From assembly GCA_942492915.1 (NCBI GenBank), contig OW818662.1, forward strand, positions 3,782,001 to 3,846,000: a stretch of DNA of 64,000 bases. Direction: 5' to 3'. Every line of letters begins with the position of its first letter. Position 1 is the first letter of the stretch. Source of the DNA: Turneriella sp942492915. GTDB lineage: Bacteria; Spirochaetota; Leptospiria; Turneriellales; Turneriellaceae. Below the pieces are notes generated by a model that had not been told where the DNA came from, did no database searches, and saw nothing but the letters and a program-made list of their open reading frames with translations. Made by a program: the position numbers and the translations under genes. Positions 7,452-16,522 of the stretch are shown piece by piece.

Positions 7452-8846
7452 ATGAGTACGAGAAAGCGCACGAGGCGCGAAGACTTGCCGCAAGAAACTG
7501 AAGTTGTGCAGCCGGGCGACAGCACAGCGGCACCGCAAGTTGATCCAACGCCCTCGAAACACCGCCGCTTTTTTGTCTGGCTTGGCGTCGCTGCAGCTAC
7601 GCTGCTGGTAGCGACTCCGTTGGCGCTGCAATTTGCGCACAGTGAACCCAAAGTGCAGATTGACAAGGCGGCCGGCGTGAACCCAAAAAAGACCGAAGCC
7701 GACGCGGGGCAGGTAGGCCCACTCAAGGCGTCGAGTTGGTCTTTCGACTACAACGTGATGCTGCAATACGCTCACCTGTATGACCAGCTACATCCTTTTA
7801 TTTATTCGCTGAAAGGCCGGCATAATAATACCGGCGAGCTGGTCTCAAGCTGGGGGCATACGCAGAAACTCGAGCGCGTGGCGGCACTCAGGGCGAAGAA
7901 TCCGAACCTGAAGATAATCCCCACTATTTTTCGGTGGGAGAACCCTGGAGAAAAAATTAATGAGGCGATTGGGCTCGGCGGCAGAACTGATATTCGTGAC
8001 AAGCACATCGGCATCATCATTAAAGAAGTTGTAACCTACGGTTATGACGGTATCGACATCGATTACGAGGGAATGTCTTGCGGCAAGAAAGAGAAGTTCG
8101 AAGAGTTTATCGTGAAGCTTTCAGGTGAGCTGAAGGCGCGTAACAAGTTGCTCTCGGTCGCGGTGCACCCCAAGACACCTTTCGATGGTGAAACAGTAAA
8201 AAAGCAAAAATGCCGGGGACTCAAAAATGCGATCGAAATGGATTTTCGCGAGAACTGGCGGGGCCCGCTCACCCATGATTACAAATTTCTCGGGCAGCAT
8301 GCCGACATGGTGAAGATCATGGCTTACGAACTGCATCCTCGTAAGTACCGAAACCCTGGCCCGGGACCGCAAGCACCTGGCACGTGGCTCGAAGAGATTA
8401 TCGAGTACGCAGGCGACAAGATTCCGCGCGAGAAACTTTACATGGCCATACCGACGTATGGATATGACTGGGGACTCAACTGCAAGGCGCCGGTGAAGGC
8501 CGTCTATTACAATGACGTGTTGCGCATCAAGGCCGGTGAGCATAAGCGCGTGCAGCCGACAGATATCGGTGAAATTCTCGATACAGAAAAAGGCGCGAAA
8601 TCGTGGCGCAACCTCGCGCGGTTTCGCGACATACACGAAGATAAGATTTACGAAGACCCGACTCTGTGGTATAAGTCGGGGGGCTGCCAGCGTGTGGCCT
8701 TCTACATGGACCGAACCGCCTTCGCTGAGAAAATGGCGCTGCTGCAGAAAAGCCGCATTGCCGGTTTCTCTTTCTGGCAACTGACAAAAGACAACGACCC
8801 TGAGATACAAGATTATCTATCAGGGCTGCGCGGCGGATCGCGATAG
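7452..8846 (+). CDS. Membrane-anchored GH18-family glycoside hydrolase
   Basis: A 464-residue type II membrane protein: about 35 hydrophilic cytoplasmic residues, one transmembrane helix (residues about 38-58), a linker, then a GH18 barrel in the periplasm. The catalytic signature DGIDIDYE is at residues 199-206, with E206 the acid/base and the Asp residues in place. Later strands show KIMAYE and SFWQLTKDND. This matches the peptidoglycan- or chitooligosaccharide-acting YaaH-like GH18 proteins. The start is supported by AAGGGA 6 bases upstream of ATG 7452. It may be controlled by the divergent winged-helix protein. The actual polymer is unknown. Confidence 0.85.
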   Translation: MSTRKRTRREDLPQETEVVQPGDSTAAPQVDPTPSKHRRFFVWLGVAAATLLVATPLALQFAHSEPKVQIDKAAGVNPKKTEADAGQVGPLKASSWSFDYNVMLQYAHLYDQLHPFIYSLKGRHNNTGELVSSWGHTQKLERVAALRAKNPNLKIIPTIFRWENPGEKINEAIGLGGRTDIRDKHIGIIIKEVVTYGYDGIDIDYEGMSCGKKEKFEEFIVKLSGELKARNKLLSVAVHPKTPFDGETVKKQKCRGLKNAIEMDFRENWRGPLTHDYKFLGQHADMVKIMAYELHPRKYRNPGPGPQAPGTWLEEIIEYAGDKIPREKLYMAIPTYGYDWGLNCKAPVKAVYYNDVLRIKAGEHKRVQPTDIGEILDTEKGAKSWRNLARFRDIHEDKIYEDPTLWYKSGGCQRVAFYMDRTAFAEKMALLQKSRIAGFSFWQLTKDNDPEIQDYLSGLRGGSR

Positions 8847-8919
8847 ATCAAAAACCAGTGCCATAGCAAGAGGCGGTTGAAATCACTTTATCCCCTGTCT
8901 GAATTGTTCGGCCTGCACC

Positions 8920-10896
8920 ATGAAAGTTCAGATCGGCGATCAAAGCGGTGATTTCTCACCCGAGACGACCTTCACCGAAGTTGTTGAGCAGCTCGCCCCT
9001 TCATTCCGTAAGACTGCCCTCGGAATCGAAGTCGACAAGGTGTCATATGATCTCAGTCGACCGATTTCGATTATCGGCGCTGACGCATTTACTGCGCGCC
9101 CGCTGACGTTCGACGATGAGGCCGGCAAAGAAATTTTCTGGCATTCGAGTGCGCACACGCTCGCGCAGGCTTTGAAACGCATCTATCCGCACATTCAGCT
9201 TGAAGACGGGCCGGTCGTCAAGAACGGTCCCGGGTTCTTTTTCTACGACGTGCTGCTCGAAGACAAGATCAGTGAAGAGTCGTTTGAGAAGATTGAAGCT
9301 GAAATCACGAAGGTCACGCGCGAGAACCATAAGGTCGTGCGCCACGTGATGGAAAGGCAAGCGGCGGTCGAAAAATTTCGCGCGATGGGCGAGCACCTGA
9401 AGGTCGGCATCATCGAGAAACTGCCTGCAGACAAAGAGATCAGTATCTACGAACAAGGTGAATTCGCCGACCTCTGCCGTGGGCCGCACGTACCGGCTAC
9501 CGGCAAGCTTGGTGTCTTCAAACTCACGACTGTTGCCGGTGCATACCTCGGCGGCAAGGCCGAGAACCAGATGCTGCAACGCATCTATGCGGTGAGCTTT
9601 CCCGACAAAAAACTCATGGCAGAACATTTCAAACGCGTCGAAGAAGCCAAGAAGCGCGACCACCGCAAACTCGGTACCGAGCTCGAACTCTATACGACGA
9701 GCGAAGACATCGGGCCCGGCCTTATTCTTTGGCTGCCCCGCGGCAATATTATTAAAGATGAACTTGAAAACTGGGCAAAAGAAACAGAAGCAAAGGGGGG
9801 ATATCAACGCGTTACGACTCCGGTGCTGACAAAAGAAAATCTTTTCTTCACAAGCGAGCACCTGCCGCACTACATGGATAGCATGTTTCCGCCGATGCAG
9901 ATGGATAATGAAAACTATTACATCAAACCGATGAACTGTCCGTTTCACCACACGATCTTCGGACACCGGCCGCGCAGCTACCGCGAACTGCCTCTGCGTC
10001 TTGCCGAATATGGCATGTGCCACCGCTACGAAGACTCGGGTGCACTTATGGGGCTCATGCGCGTGCGCGCGATGCAGATGAACGATGCGCACATCTATTG
10101 CACCGAAGAGCAGGCGGTTGAAGAGTTTAAGGCCGTCATTCGATTACACGAGTACTATTACAAAGCGCTCAATATCACTGACTACCACATGGTACTGTCG
10201 CTGAGAAATCCGGCGAATAAAAAATACCATGGCGAAACCGAAATGTGGGACAAAGCCGAAGCGCTGACACGGCAGGCGATGGAAGAGTCGGGTGTGCAAT
10301 ACATCGTCGAAAACGACGGTGCTGCGTTCTATGGCCCCAAGATGGATTTTCAAATCAAGAGTTCGATTGGCCGTGAGTTCACCTCGTCTACCTGCCAGCT
10401 CGACCTCTTCATGCCGATGAAGTTCGATCTTAAATACATCGATAAAGACGGCACCATGAAGCGGCCCGTCTGTATTCACCGCTCACCCCTCGGCACGCAC
10501 GAGCGTTTTGTCGGCTTTCTGATCGAACATTTTGCAGGGGCTTTCCCGACCTGGCTCGCACCCGAACAGGTGCGCATACTTCCCGTGAATGCGGCGCACA
10601 TGGATTATGGAACGAAGCTTGCTGCAGACCTGCGTGAAGCCGGCATTCGTGTGCATATTGAAGAACCGGAAGAAAGCCTTGGTAAGCGCATACGTAATGC
10701 AGAGAAGCTGAAGGTGCCCTATATGCTTGTGATCGGCGACAAAGAAGTGGTGGCCGGCAATATCAATGCCCGCAACTATTTCTCGGGCGAACAGCGCGAA
10801 TATTCGCAGGCGCAGTTTCTGGAGACCTTACAAACTGAAATCCGCACTAAAAAAATTATCGAGATTGCGAAAAAGCCAGAGGGTCAACCGGCTTAA
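8920..10896 (+). CDS. thrS: Threonyl-tRNA synthetase
   Basis: A 658-residue cytoplasmic class II synthetase that charges tRNA-Thr. The N-terminus is a TGS domain (about 1-65), followed by the SAD editing domain with HSSAHTLAQALK and DLCRGPH, then the catalytic core with the zinc Cys in MNCPFH, motif 2 (YRELPLRLAEYGMCHRYEDSG) and motif 3 (CIHRSPLGTHERFVGFLIEH), and the anticodon-binding domain from about residue 545. The length is normal for bacterial ThrS. ATG 8920 is the only good start but lacks a strong ribosome-binding site. A small GC hairpin follows the stop. There is no leader of T-box type in the 73-base upstream gap. Confidence 0.97.
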   Translation: MKVQIGDQSGDFSPETTFTEVVEQLAPSFRKTALGIEVDKVSYDLSRPISIIGADAFTARPLTFDDEAGKEIFWHSSAHTLAQALKRIYPHIQLEDGPVVKNGPGFFFYDVLLEDKISEESFEKIEAEITKVTRENHKVVRHVMERQAAVEKFRAMGEHLKVGIIEKLPADKEISIYEQGEFADLCRGPHVPATGKLGVFKLTTVAGAYLGGKAENQMLQRIYAVSFPDKKLMAEHFKRVEEAKKRDHRKLGTELELYTTSEDIGPGLILWLPRGNIIKDELENWAKETEAKGGYQRVTTPVLTKENLFFTSEHLPHYMDSMFPPMQMDNENYYIKPMNCPFHHTIFGHRPRSYRELPLRLAEYGMCHRYEDSGALMGLMRVRAMQMNDAHIYCTEEQAVEEFKAVIRLHEYYYKALNITDYHMVLSLRNPANKKYHGETEMWDKAEALTRQAMEESGVQYIVENDGAAFYGPKMDFQIKSSIGREFTSSTCQLDLFMPMKFDLKYIDKDGTMKRPVCIHRSPLGTHERFVGFLIEHFAGAFPTWLAPEQVRILPVNAAHMDYGTKLAADLREAGIRVHIEEPEESLGKRIRNAEKLKVPYMLVIGDKEVVAGNINARNYFSGEQREYSQAQFLETLQTEIRTKKIIEIAKKPEGQPA

Positions 10897-10898
10897 TG

Positions 10899-10923
10899 CC
10901 TGCGTGCCGGCGCAGGTCTTTCT
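10899..10923 (+). terminator. Weak intrinsic terminator after thrS
   Basis: CCTGCG (10899-10904) pairs with CGCAGG (10911-10916) and is followed by the pyrimidine-rich TCTTTCT. It lies 2 bases after the thrS stop and just before the GGDEF gene. The short stem and broken T-run make termination likely only partial. Confidence 0.45.
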
Positions 10924-10929
10924 GAAGCT

Positions 10930-12018
10930 ATGCAGATCAAAGACATTATTCGCCATCAAGATCTTCCGAACCATGAACCGTGCCGTTCGCTCGTCGACGA
11001 GCTGCGCCGTTCGAACCTCGCGGCGATAACGCAGAATCTGAAGCTCTTGAGTTATTTTGAACTTGGTAAATCTCTGCACTCTTCGATGAAGTTGAGCGAG
11101 GTCTTTGAAGACGTGATCATTCAGATTCGCCTTATCACGAAAGCACGAAAGGCGTTCATCGTGCTGCACCAGGCGAACAAAGAACAGGAGCAACTCGTCT
11201 TCACGACTAACAAAGAGAATCGCATTCGCGAATTCAGGCTCTCGCATGACAAGGCGACCCGCTTCATGTCGCTCACTGAAAATCAGATGCCGGTGATTCG
11301 TTCTTTCGAAAACATGAAACAAATCTGGGATAACAGGCCGCAGATTGCTGACTCTGAATCGCGGGATAATATTCTGGTGCTTGCGTGCCCGATCGTGGTG
11401 CGCAAAAAAAGGCTGGGTGATTTTGTACTGATCGGCAATCGTTTTTTAGAAATTTTCGGCCAGAATGACATCTATCTGTTTTCCAGTTTTGCTGAACAGC
11501 TGGGTCACGCGATTATAAACAGTCAATATTACCAGTGGTCGTTCAAAGACTCGCTTACGGGGCTTTATGTACGCCGGCAGCTTGATGCAAAGTTTTCACA
11601 GCTTGTCGAAGAATACCAGCTCAAGAAGAGAACTTTCAGCCTAATCTTGATCGATTTCGATTTTTTCAAGCAGGTGAACGACGAATTCGGGCATAGCGCC
11701 GGCGACCAGGTGCTGCGCGATTTTTCGGGGTTTCTTGTGGGCCAACTGCGCGACAAAGATATTCCGATTCGTTATGGCGGTGAAGAATTTGCCGTGCTTC
11801 TGCCCGACGCCTCGGCCGAACTTGCGAAGAAAGTCGCAGACAGGCTCTCAGAAAATCTTGCCGGTTTTAAGTTCAGCACCGGAAAGGCCCACACCATCTC
11901 GCAGGGTGTTGCCGAATACCGCGGCGAACTGGAGCTCGACGCATTTATCGTCAGGGCCGACCGTGCCTTGTATCAGGCAAAAACAAGCGGCCGTAATGCG
12001 ATTGTTGTGGCCGATTAG
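10930..12018 (+). CDS. GAF-GGDEF diguanylate cyclase
   Basis: A 362-residue cytoplasmic protein. Residues about 35-190 have the pattern of a GAF sensor domain; residues about 200-360 are a GGDEF domain that makes cyclic-di-GMP. The active loop reads RYGGEEF (R281 to F287), a functional variant of GGDEF. An RxxD inhibitory I-site (RDKD, 274-277) sits exactly five residues ahead, so product inhibition is expected. DSLTGLYVRR marks the start of the cyclase domain. It follows thrS by 33 bases and may be partly co-transcribed with it. The GAF ligand is unknown. Confidence 0.92.
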   Translation: MQIKDIIRHQDLPNHEPCRSLVDELRRSNLAAITQNLKLLSYFELGKSLHSSMKLSEVFEDVIIQIRLITKARKAFIVLHQANKEQEQLVFTTNKENRIREFRLSHDKATRFMSLTENQMPVIRSFENMKQIWDNRPQIADSESRDNILVLACPIVVRKKRLGDFVLIGNRFLEIFGQNDIYLFSSFAEQLGHAIINSQYYQWSFKDSLTGLYVRRQLDAKFSQLVEEYQLKKRTFSLILIDFDFFKQVNDEFGHSAGDQVLRDFSGFLVGQLRDKDIPIRYGGEEFAVLLPDASAELAKKVADRLSENLAGFKFSTGKAHTISQGVAEYRGELELDAFIVRADRALYQAKTSGRNAIVVAD

Positions 12019-12050
12019 AGATTTGCAGTGCATTCACACGGAGTATCAAA

Positions 12051-12668
12051 TTGAAAAAAAACCAGCGTTTTACAGAGAAGGAGCTTCAGCATTTCTATGA
12101 CTTGCTCGACGAAAGCCTCACGCCGTACGATTGCGGAAAATTATGCTCCCCTAAAAACGGCGGCGAACCTCTGTGCTGCAGCGTCGAAAACGCAGTGCCA
12201 ATGCTCTACCGCGAAGAGTTCGAGTACGTTTCGCGCCGCTCTGAATTATGGGCGCGCTGGAAGCCAAAGTCTGCGGTAGATAAAAAACAGAAAAAGGAAG
12301 ATGAGACAGAGGTACTGATTTTTTGTGAGTGCAAAGGCATAGCACACTGCGAGCGCGAAAACCGTTCAATCTGTTGCCGTACCTTTCCTCTTGAGCCGTA
12401 CATTGACCCGCAGGGCAATCTTGCTGGCCTCATCTTCATGCGCGAATTCAGAGGTAAATGCCCGCTCATGACGCGCCTTGCCGACATAAAGCAGGCAGTG
12501 ATCGACAAACATTTTGAATTCTGGACTCTCATGCTTGCCAAAAAAGGCGACGAACTTGACCTTTACAAGTCGACTTCGCGCGGCTGGCGCATTTCGGCGA
12601 CCAAGCGTGGGGTGAAACTGCCGATTCTCTTGCCGACACATCTGAAACAGACGAAAAAGTCTGCCTAG
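12051..12668 (+). CDS. Cys-rich protein, YkgJ-like putative metal binder
   Basis: A 205-residue soluble protein with about nine Cys residues arranged in clusters: CGKLC, CC, CECKGIAHC, CC and a later C. This resembles the YkgJ/CxxCxxCC group of putative zinc or iron-sulfur chelating proteins, but I cannot align it securely. The start is TTG 12051, supported by GGAG 7 bases upstream (12040-12043); no ATG fits. It is coupled to uvrC (TAGATG), so it may be translated with it. No enzymatic motif is visible. Confidence 0.6.
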   Translation: MKKNQRFTEKELQHFYDLLDESLTPYDCGKLCSPKNGGEPLCCSVENAVPMLYREEFEYVSRRSELWARWKPKSAVDKKQKKEDETEVLIFCECKGIAHCERENRSICCRTFPLEPYIDPQGNLAGLIFMREFRGKCPLMTRLADIKQAVIDKHFEFWTLMLAKKGDELDLYKSTSRGWRISATKRGVKLPILLPTHLKQTKKSA

Positions 12669-14615
12669 ATGTCAGAACTCACGCTCTCTGAACGCATCAC
12701 GCACGCCCCCGATACGTGCGGCGTTTACCAGTGGTTCGAGAGCGCCGAAGACAAGACCCCGCTCTATGTGGGCAAAGCCCGCAACCTGCGCGCCAGACTC
12801 AGGCAATACCTGACATCTGACGATCTCAAGACAACGTTTCTGATGAAACGTGCGCGCGATATCAGGTGGATTGCGACTGATAACGAGACCGAAGCTCTGC
12901 TGCTTGAGAACAACCTCATCAAGAAGTACCGGCCTCTGTATAATGTGCGGCTTAAAGACGATAAACAGTATCCCTACATTTGCATTTCGATGAGCGAGCC
13001 TTTTCCGCGTATATATCTGACGCGCCGCAGACTGCCCGGAAACCTCTATTTTGGTCCTTTCTCAAAGGCGCAGCTGGCGCGTGAGAAAATTCAGCTGACG
13101 CTCGACATGTTTCCTTTGCGGCGGCGGCCACTAAAGCTGCCACTGGCAAAACCTGCGAAACCCTGCCTCAACTACCATCTCAAAAAATGCCTCGCACCCT
13201 GTGCTGAAAAAATAAGTCGCGAAGACTACGCGGCAATTGTACAGCAGGCAGTGGATTTTATTTCAAATAACGATGATGAAGTGCGGCGGCATGTCGAAAC
13301 AAAGATGCATAACCTCGCGGCCGAGATGAAATTCGAAGAAGCGGCGAAGCTACGCGATATACTCGCCTATTTCAACGAGAGAAACGTAAGTCCGCAGGTT
13401 GAGATGCAAAACGTTTTGCCCGAATTCGACATCGTGGGTGTATATTCTGCAGACTATAACCAGCTCAAAGCTGACCTCTCGCTGCGCGACGAAGATCTTC
13501 TGGCCCGAATGAACGACTCGACGCACCCCGGAGAAGAGCCCGTGCTGCGTCTGGCGCAGATCTGCCTGCTGAAGTTTCGCGACGGACGTCTGATTGCAAA
13601 GGAAAATTTCTCGCTGACCGAGACTGATATGTCTGCGCAGGCATTAACCGACGCAGAATTTGCTGAAACATTCTTTCGTGAATATTACATGGGTATGCTC
13701 GACCTGCCCGCTTTTATCGTGGTTCCCGAAGGCCTCGATCTCAGCGAATGGAGCAACGCTCTGGGGCACAAGATTCAGGTCGTTCAACTCGGCGAATTCT
13801 CAACGCTTGCGAAAAAGGGCAGCAAAGAGATAAATCCCGGCGCGCTCATGCAGATGGCGACGAATAATGCGCGCCTGGTTATGCGTGAGCGCCTGCTTTC
13901 AGAGAATCTACGCAACCAGCGTATTGGGCTCAAACAGCTGCAAAAGTTTCTTGGGTTAAAAAATCCGCCTGTGGTGATCGAATGCTACGATATCTCGAAC
14001 ATTCAGGGCAGCGAGCCGGTGGCGAGCGGGGTGATGCTGAAGGATGGTATGCCGTACAAACCGGGCTACCGTAAGTATCGCATCAAGACCGTCGAGGGCG
14101 CCAACGACCCGGCGATGATGTACGAGGCAATCTCACGCAGGCTGGCGCGCGTGAAAACCGGCGAAGTTGCCGCGGCAGACCTCATTGTCATCGATGGCGG
14201 CAGTACGCAGCTCAATGCAGCAATGCGCGCGCGTTCTGAAGCCGGTCTCGCGATTCCGATGATGGGCCTGGCCAAAAAACTTGAAGAGATCTATGCTGAA
14301 GACGGGCGCATCCTGCGGTTTGATAAAGAAAGTCCGGGTATGCAAATTCTGCGCCGCGCGCGCGACGAGGCGCACCGCTTCGCAGTCAGTTACCACCGAA
14401 ATCTGCGCATGAAGCGCAACCTGAAATCGGTATTTGATGGCATCGATGGCGTGGGGGATAAAAAGCGAACTGCGATATTGCTCGCACTACGCAAACTCGA
14501 CCTTGCCGAAATGACCGAGGCAGACCTCGCGAAGAAAATCAAAAAAGAAACGGGTGTGAACGAGAAAATTTCAGCGGCGCTCGCGCATAAAATTTTCACA
14601 AGCCTGCCAGGGTAA
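12669..14615 (+). CDS. uvrC: Excinuclease ABC subunit C
   Basis: A 648-residue nucleotide-excision repair endonuclease that makes both incisions at a lesion held by UvrAB. The GIY-YIG domain is at residues about 15-95 (GVYQWF, VGKARNLRARLRQY), followed by a Cys-containing linker, a UVR motif (EMKFEEAAKLRDILAYF), the RNase H-like C-terminal nuclease (CYDISNIQGSEPVASGVML, VIDGGSTQL, DEAHRFAVSYHR) and a helix-hairpin-helix tail (IDGVGDKKRTAIL). The length and order are those of full UvrC. Its start directly follows the stop of the Cys-rich gene. Its 3' end overlaps the convergent SufU-like gene by 45 bases. Confidence 0.97.
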   Translation: MSELTLSERITHAPDTCGVYQWFESAEDKTPLYVGKARNLRARLRQYLTSDDLKTTFLMKRARDIRWIATDNETEALLLENNLIKKYRPLYNVRLKDDKQYPYICISMSEPFPRIYLTRRRLPGNLYFGPFSKAQLAREKIQLTLDMFPLRRRPLKLPLAKPAKPCLNYHLKKCLAPCAEKISREDYAAIVQQAVDFISNNDDEVRRHVETKMHNLAAEMKFEEAAKLRDILAYFNERNVSPQVEMQNVLPEFDIVGVYSADYNQLKADLSLRDEDLLARMNDSTHPGEEPVLRLAQICLLKFRDGRLIAKENFSLTETDMSAQALTDAEFAETFFREYYMGMLDLPAFIVVPEGLDLSEWSNALGHKIQVVQLGEFSTLAKKGSKEINPGALMQMATNNARLVMRERLLSENLRNQRIGLKQLQKFLGLKNPPVVIECYDISNIQGSEPVASGVMLKDGMPYKPGYRKYRIKTVEGANDPAMMYEAISRRLARVKTGEVAAADLIVIDGGSTQLNAAMRARSEAGLAIPMMGLAKKLEEIYAEDGRILRFDKESPGMQILRRARDEAHRFAVSYHRNLRMKRNLKSVFDGIDGVGDKKRTAILLALRKLDLAEMTEADLAKKIKKETGVNEKISAALAHKIFTSLPG

Positions 14616-14966
14616 TAGCGCGCACTTATAACGCGCCGGCAGACGGTAAACAGCGGCCATAGAACCTGTTCGTTCAACCGCTTGTTCGTCTTCAAACGAC
14701 CGCATAAACGCGGCGATGGCTTCGAGTGAAGCTTCGTTGGTCTTGCCTCTCAGTGTGCGGGCCAGATATGCAGCGCTGGCTTTGAGAATCACACAGCCTT
14801 CGACCTGCCAATGGATTTCGTGTATTGTATCTGCGGCGAACGCGGCACCTATAGTGATGCGATCGCCGCAAAGCCGGTTGGCCATTTCAGCGCGAGGTTC
14901 GGTCTGATTGAGTGCAACGACCGTGCTTTCGGCAAGCCTGAGTATTTCTTCTGAATAGGTGATCAT
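14571..14966 (-). CDS. SufU/IscU-like iron-sulfur scaffold
   Basis: A 131-residue protein with the NifU N-terminal fold. The three cluster-binding Cys are in RLCGD (C33, with D35), EGCVILKASA (C58) and RYKCALLPW (C115). This spacing and the C-terminal CALLPW are closer to SufU than to IscU. Family members assemble or transfer Fe-S or zinc-bound sulfur from a cysteine desulfurase; none is encoded nearby. The start is ATG 14966; GGTGA of the ribosome-binding site overlaps the stop of the SCO1 gene. It is the last gene of the PCuAC-SCO1-SufU transcript and overlaps the end of uvrC. Confidence 0.8.
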   Translation of the reverse strand: MITYSEEILRLAESTVVALNQTEPRAEMANRLCGDRITIGAAFAADTIHEIHWQVEGCVILKASAAYLARTLRGKTNEASLEAIAAFMRSFEDEQAVERTGSMAAVYRLPARYKCALLPWQACENFMRERR

Positions 14967-14970
14967 AAAA

Positions 14971-15537
14971 TCACCGACCAGATTCTGCAGCAGCCTGTTG
15001 CAGTATCTGCCACAGCGTTTCTGTCGATTCGTCGCTGCGAATGAGATAGATGACTTTTCCCTCTGCGTTGAGTAAATAGACGTACAATGAATGTGAAATT
15101 GTCTTGTCCGATGGTTTCGAGAAGGCGCCGAAGGCCTTCTCAATTTTCTTCAGCTCATCGGGTTTTCCCGTATAGCCGCGCGCATAGGGAAATGCGCTCA
15201 GGTAAGTCTTGAGTTCTTTGGCTGTATCATTTTGCGGATCAACTGTAACAAACAGCAGCGCGAGTTTTTTCTGCATTTCGGCATCTTTCGCAACGGCGCT
15301 GTGTATTTTGTGCAGCGTCATCGGGCAAAAATCAGGACAATGAGTGAAGCCGAAGAACAAAAGCGTTACCGGTTTAAGGTGGTCGATGATCTTCTCTCTC
15401 GTGCCATCTTGCGACACGAGTTGTGTGTCACTGCTCAACCCCAATGGCATTTCTGTGAAGGCTACGCGCTGCCCCCGGCACGACGTGCCATATATGCAGA
15501 CTATAGCTATAACCAGCGTTGCAGTGATCTTTTTCAT
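14971..15537 (-). CDS. SCO1/SenC copper chaperone lipoprotein
   Basis: A 188-residue thioredoxin-fold protein with an N-terminal hydrophobic segment ending in a lipobox-like GTSC (C20). The copper site is complete: CPDFC (C67 and C71) and a distal His (KTISHS, H149). Family members deliver copper to the CuA centre of cytochrome c oxidase or act as thiol reductases in the periplasm. The gene starts 3 bases after the stop of a PCuAC chaperone gene; the two families commonly work together in CuA assembly. Confidence 0.92.
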   Translation of the reverse strand: MKKITATLVIAIVCIYGTSCRGQRVAFTEMPLGLSSDTQLVSQDGTREKIIDHLKPVTLLFFGFTHCPDFCPMTLHKIHSAVAKDAEMQKKLALLFVTVDPQNDTAKELKTYLSAFPYARGYTGKPDELKKIEKAFGAFSKPSDKTISHSLYVYLLNAEGKVIYLIRSDESTETLWQILQQAAAESGR

Positions 15538-15540
15538 ATT

Positions 15541-16005
15541 CTATTCGCGCGCTTTAATGGGAACAACAAATGCGGCTTCGTCAGCGCCGAAAGTAAATTT
15601 CGCCCGGCAATCCGCACCGGTTTTCAGACCAAAAACCATCACGTGCTTGTGCCCGGGTTCGAAAGAGACGCTGCCAAATGCGGGAACGATCACTGCATCG
15701 AGGCGCTGCATCGAAACCCTGCCGGCAGCGGCCATGGTTTCGTGTAGTTCTGCCGAATCGGCGCAGCTGAACGCTACAGAGACCAGGTGCCTTTCCACTG
15801 ACTGGTCGTTGCGTATCGTGCCATAAGCCACGCTCATCGTGCTCTTACCCATTGGCGATGCGATGTACCAGTTAAAGAAGCCTAATCCGTGAACCTGGTG
15901 CTGCGGCCGGTTGCACCCGGCAATGGTGAACAGCAGGGTGGCCAGCAGGATACTGAATGGACGATAGGGAGTCTGCGTTCGCGTCGTGCAATGAGGCCTG
16001 GGCAT
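15541..16005 (-). CDS. PCuAC-type periplasmic copper chaperone
   Basis: A 154-residue exported protein with a lipoprotein-like leader (ILLATLLFTIAGC, C31). The copper-binding pattern of the PCu(A)C (DUF461) family is present: H88 and M91 (HETM), M99, then H121 and M123 (HVM). These proteins hold Cu(I) and pass it to cytochrome oxidase with SCO1, encoded immediately downstream. ATG 16005 was chosen because it gives a normal leader; the frame is open further upstream but those residues show no signal features. It is divergent from a small coiled-coil gene. Confidence 0.85.
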   Translation of the reverse strand: MPRPHCTTRTQTPYRPFSILLATLLFTIAGCNRPQHQVHGLGFFNWYIASPMGKSTMSVAYGTIRNDQSVERHLVSVAFSCADSAELHETMAAAGRVSMQRLDAVIVPAFGSVSFEPGHKHVMVFGLKTGADCRAKFTFGADEAAFVVPIKARE

Positions 16006-16089
16006 CGGGACCCCGGGAAGAGGTGCTGAAAATTGACTGCGTTTGCTGCTGCGGGTCAAGCTTTTTTGCCTGCGGGTCGAAACTAATAT

Positions 16090-16458
16090 ATGGCTCAAAC
16101 AGGCGCAAACGAGATTTCCGGGGCACATGCAGAAGACGAGTGGTCTCGCGTCGGGGCGTACCTCGACCGTTTGGCGTTCGAGAACGATCGCCTTGAGGCG
16201 GAGCTCAAACTCAAGAAACAGCGCCGTCTCGATCGTGAGGCTGGCAATACCGCAACCCTGGCGCCGCCGGTCGATAATGGAGAGCGATTCGATGAGCTCG
16301 CCGCCACGCATGCCTATGAAAGCCGGTCAGCCAGTGAGACTACCACCGGCATGCATATCTCTTTTGAGGCGCTGCGCAGCGACCTTTCGGGCCTCATGTC
16401 TGATCTCAACGAATTCAAAACAACCCGCGCCGGGTTGGAATCAAGACTGAGCCTGTAA
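16090..16458 (+). CDS. Small coiled-coil protein of unknown function
   Basis: A 122-residue acidic, soluble protein that I do not recognise. Residues about 20-50 (YLDRLAFENDRLEAELKLKKQ) and about 88-120 are predicted coiled coils rich in Leu, Glu and Lys; the centre is low-complexity and polar. There is no signal peptide or membrane segment. It is divergent from the PCuAC gene (84-base gap) and is followed directly by a GC-rich terminator, which supports a transcribed unit. Confidence 0.55.
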   Translation: MAQTGANEISGAHAEDEWSRVGAYLDRLAFENDRLEAELKLKKQRRLDREAGNTATLAPPVDNGERFDELAATHAYESRSASETTTGMHISFEALRSDLSGLMSDLNEFKTTRAGLESRLSL

Positions 16459-16463
16459 AAAAA

Positions 16464-16477
16464 GCCCCTTGCGGGGC
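16464..16477 (+). terminator. Short GC hairpin after the coiled-coil gene
   Basis: GCCCC (16464-16468) pairs with GGGGC (16473-16477) around TTGC, preceded by seven A residues and followed by CCCTTGATTT. It starts 5 bases after the stop. On the minus strand the A-run becomes a T-run, so it could also act as a terminator for the AONS-family gene. Confidence 0.6.
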
Positions 16478-16489
16478 CCCTTGATTTGG

Positions 16490-16522
16490 CTTGATTGTCT
16501 GGCCGAAGGCCAAACAATCAAG
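16490..16522. terminator. Long hairpin at the 3' end of the AONS-family gene
   Basis: Arms 16490-16504 and 16508-16522 pair over 15 bases with one mismatch around a GAA loop. The stop codon of the AONS-family gene (16518-16520) lies inside the right arm. It is one of several long hairpins in the window that include a stop codon. Confidence 0.65.

Noticed and set aside
9043..10092. 349-codon minus-strand frame
   Set aside because: Antisense shadow of thrS; long only because of codon bias, with no recognisable domain.
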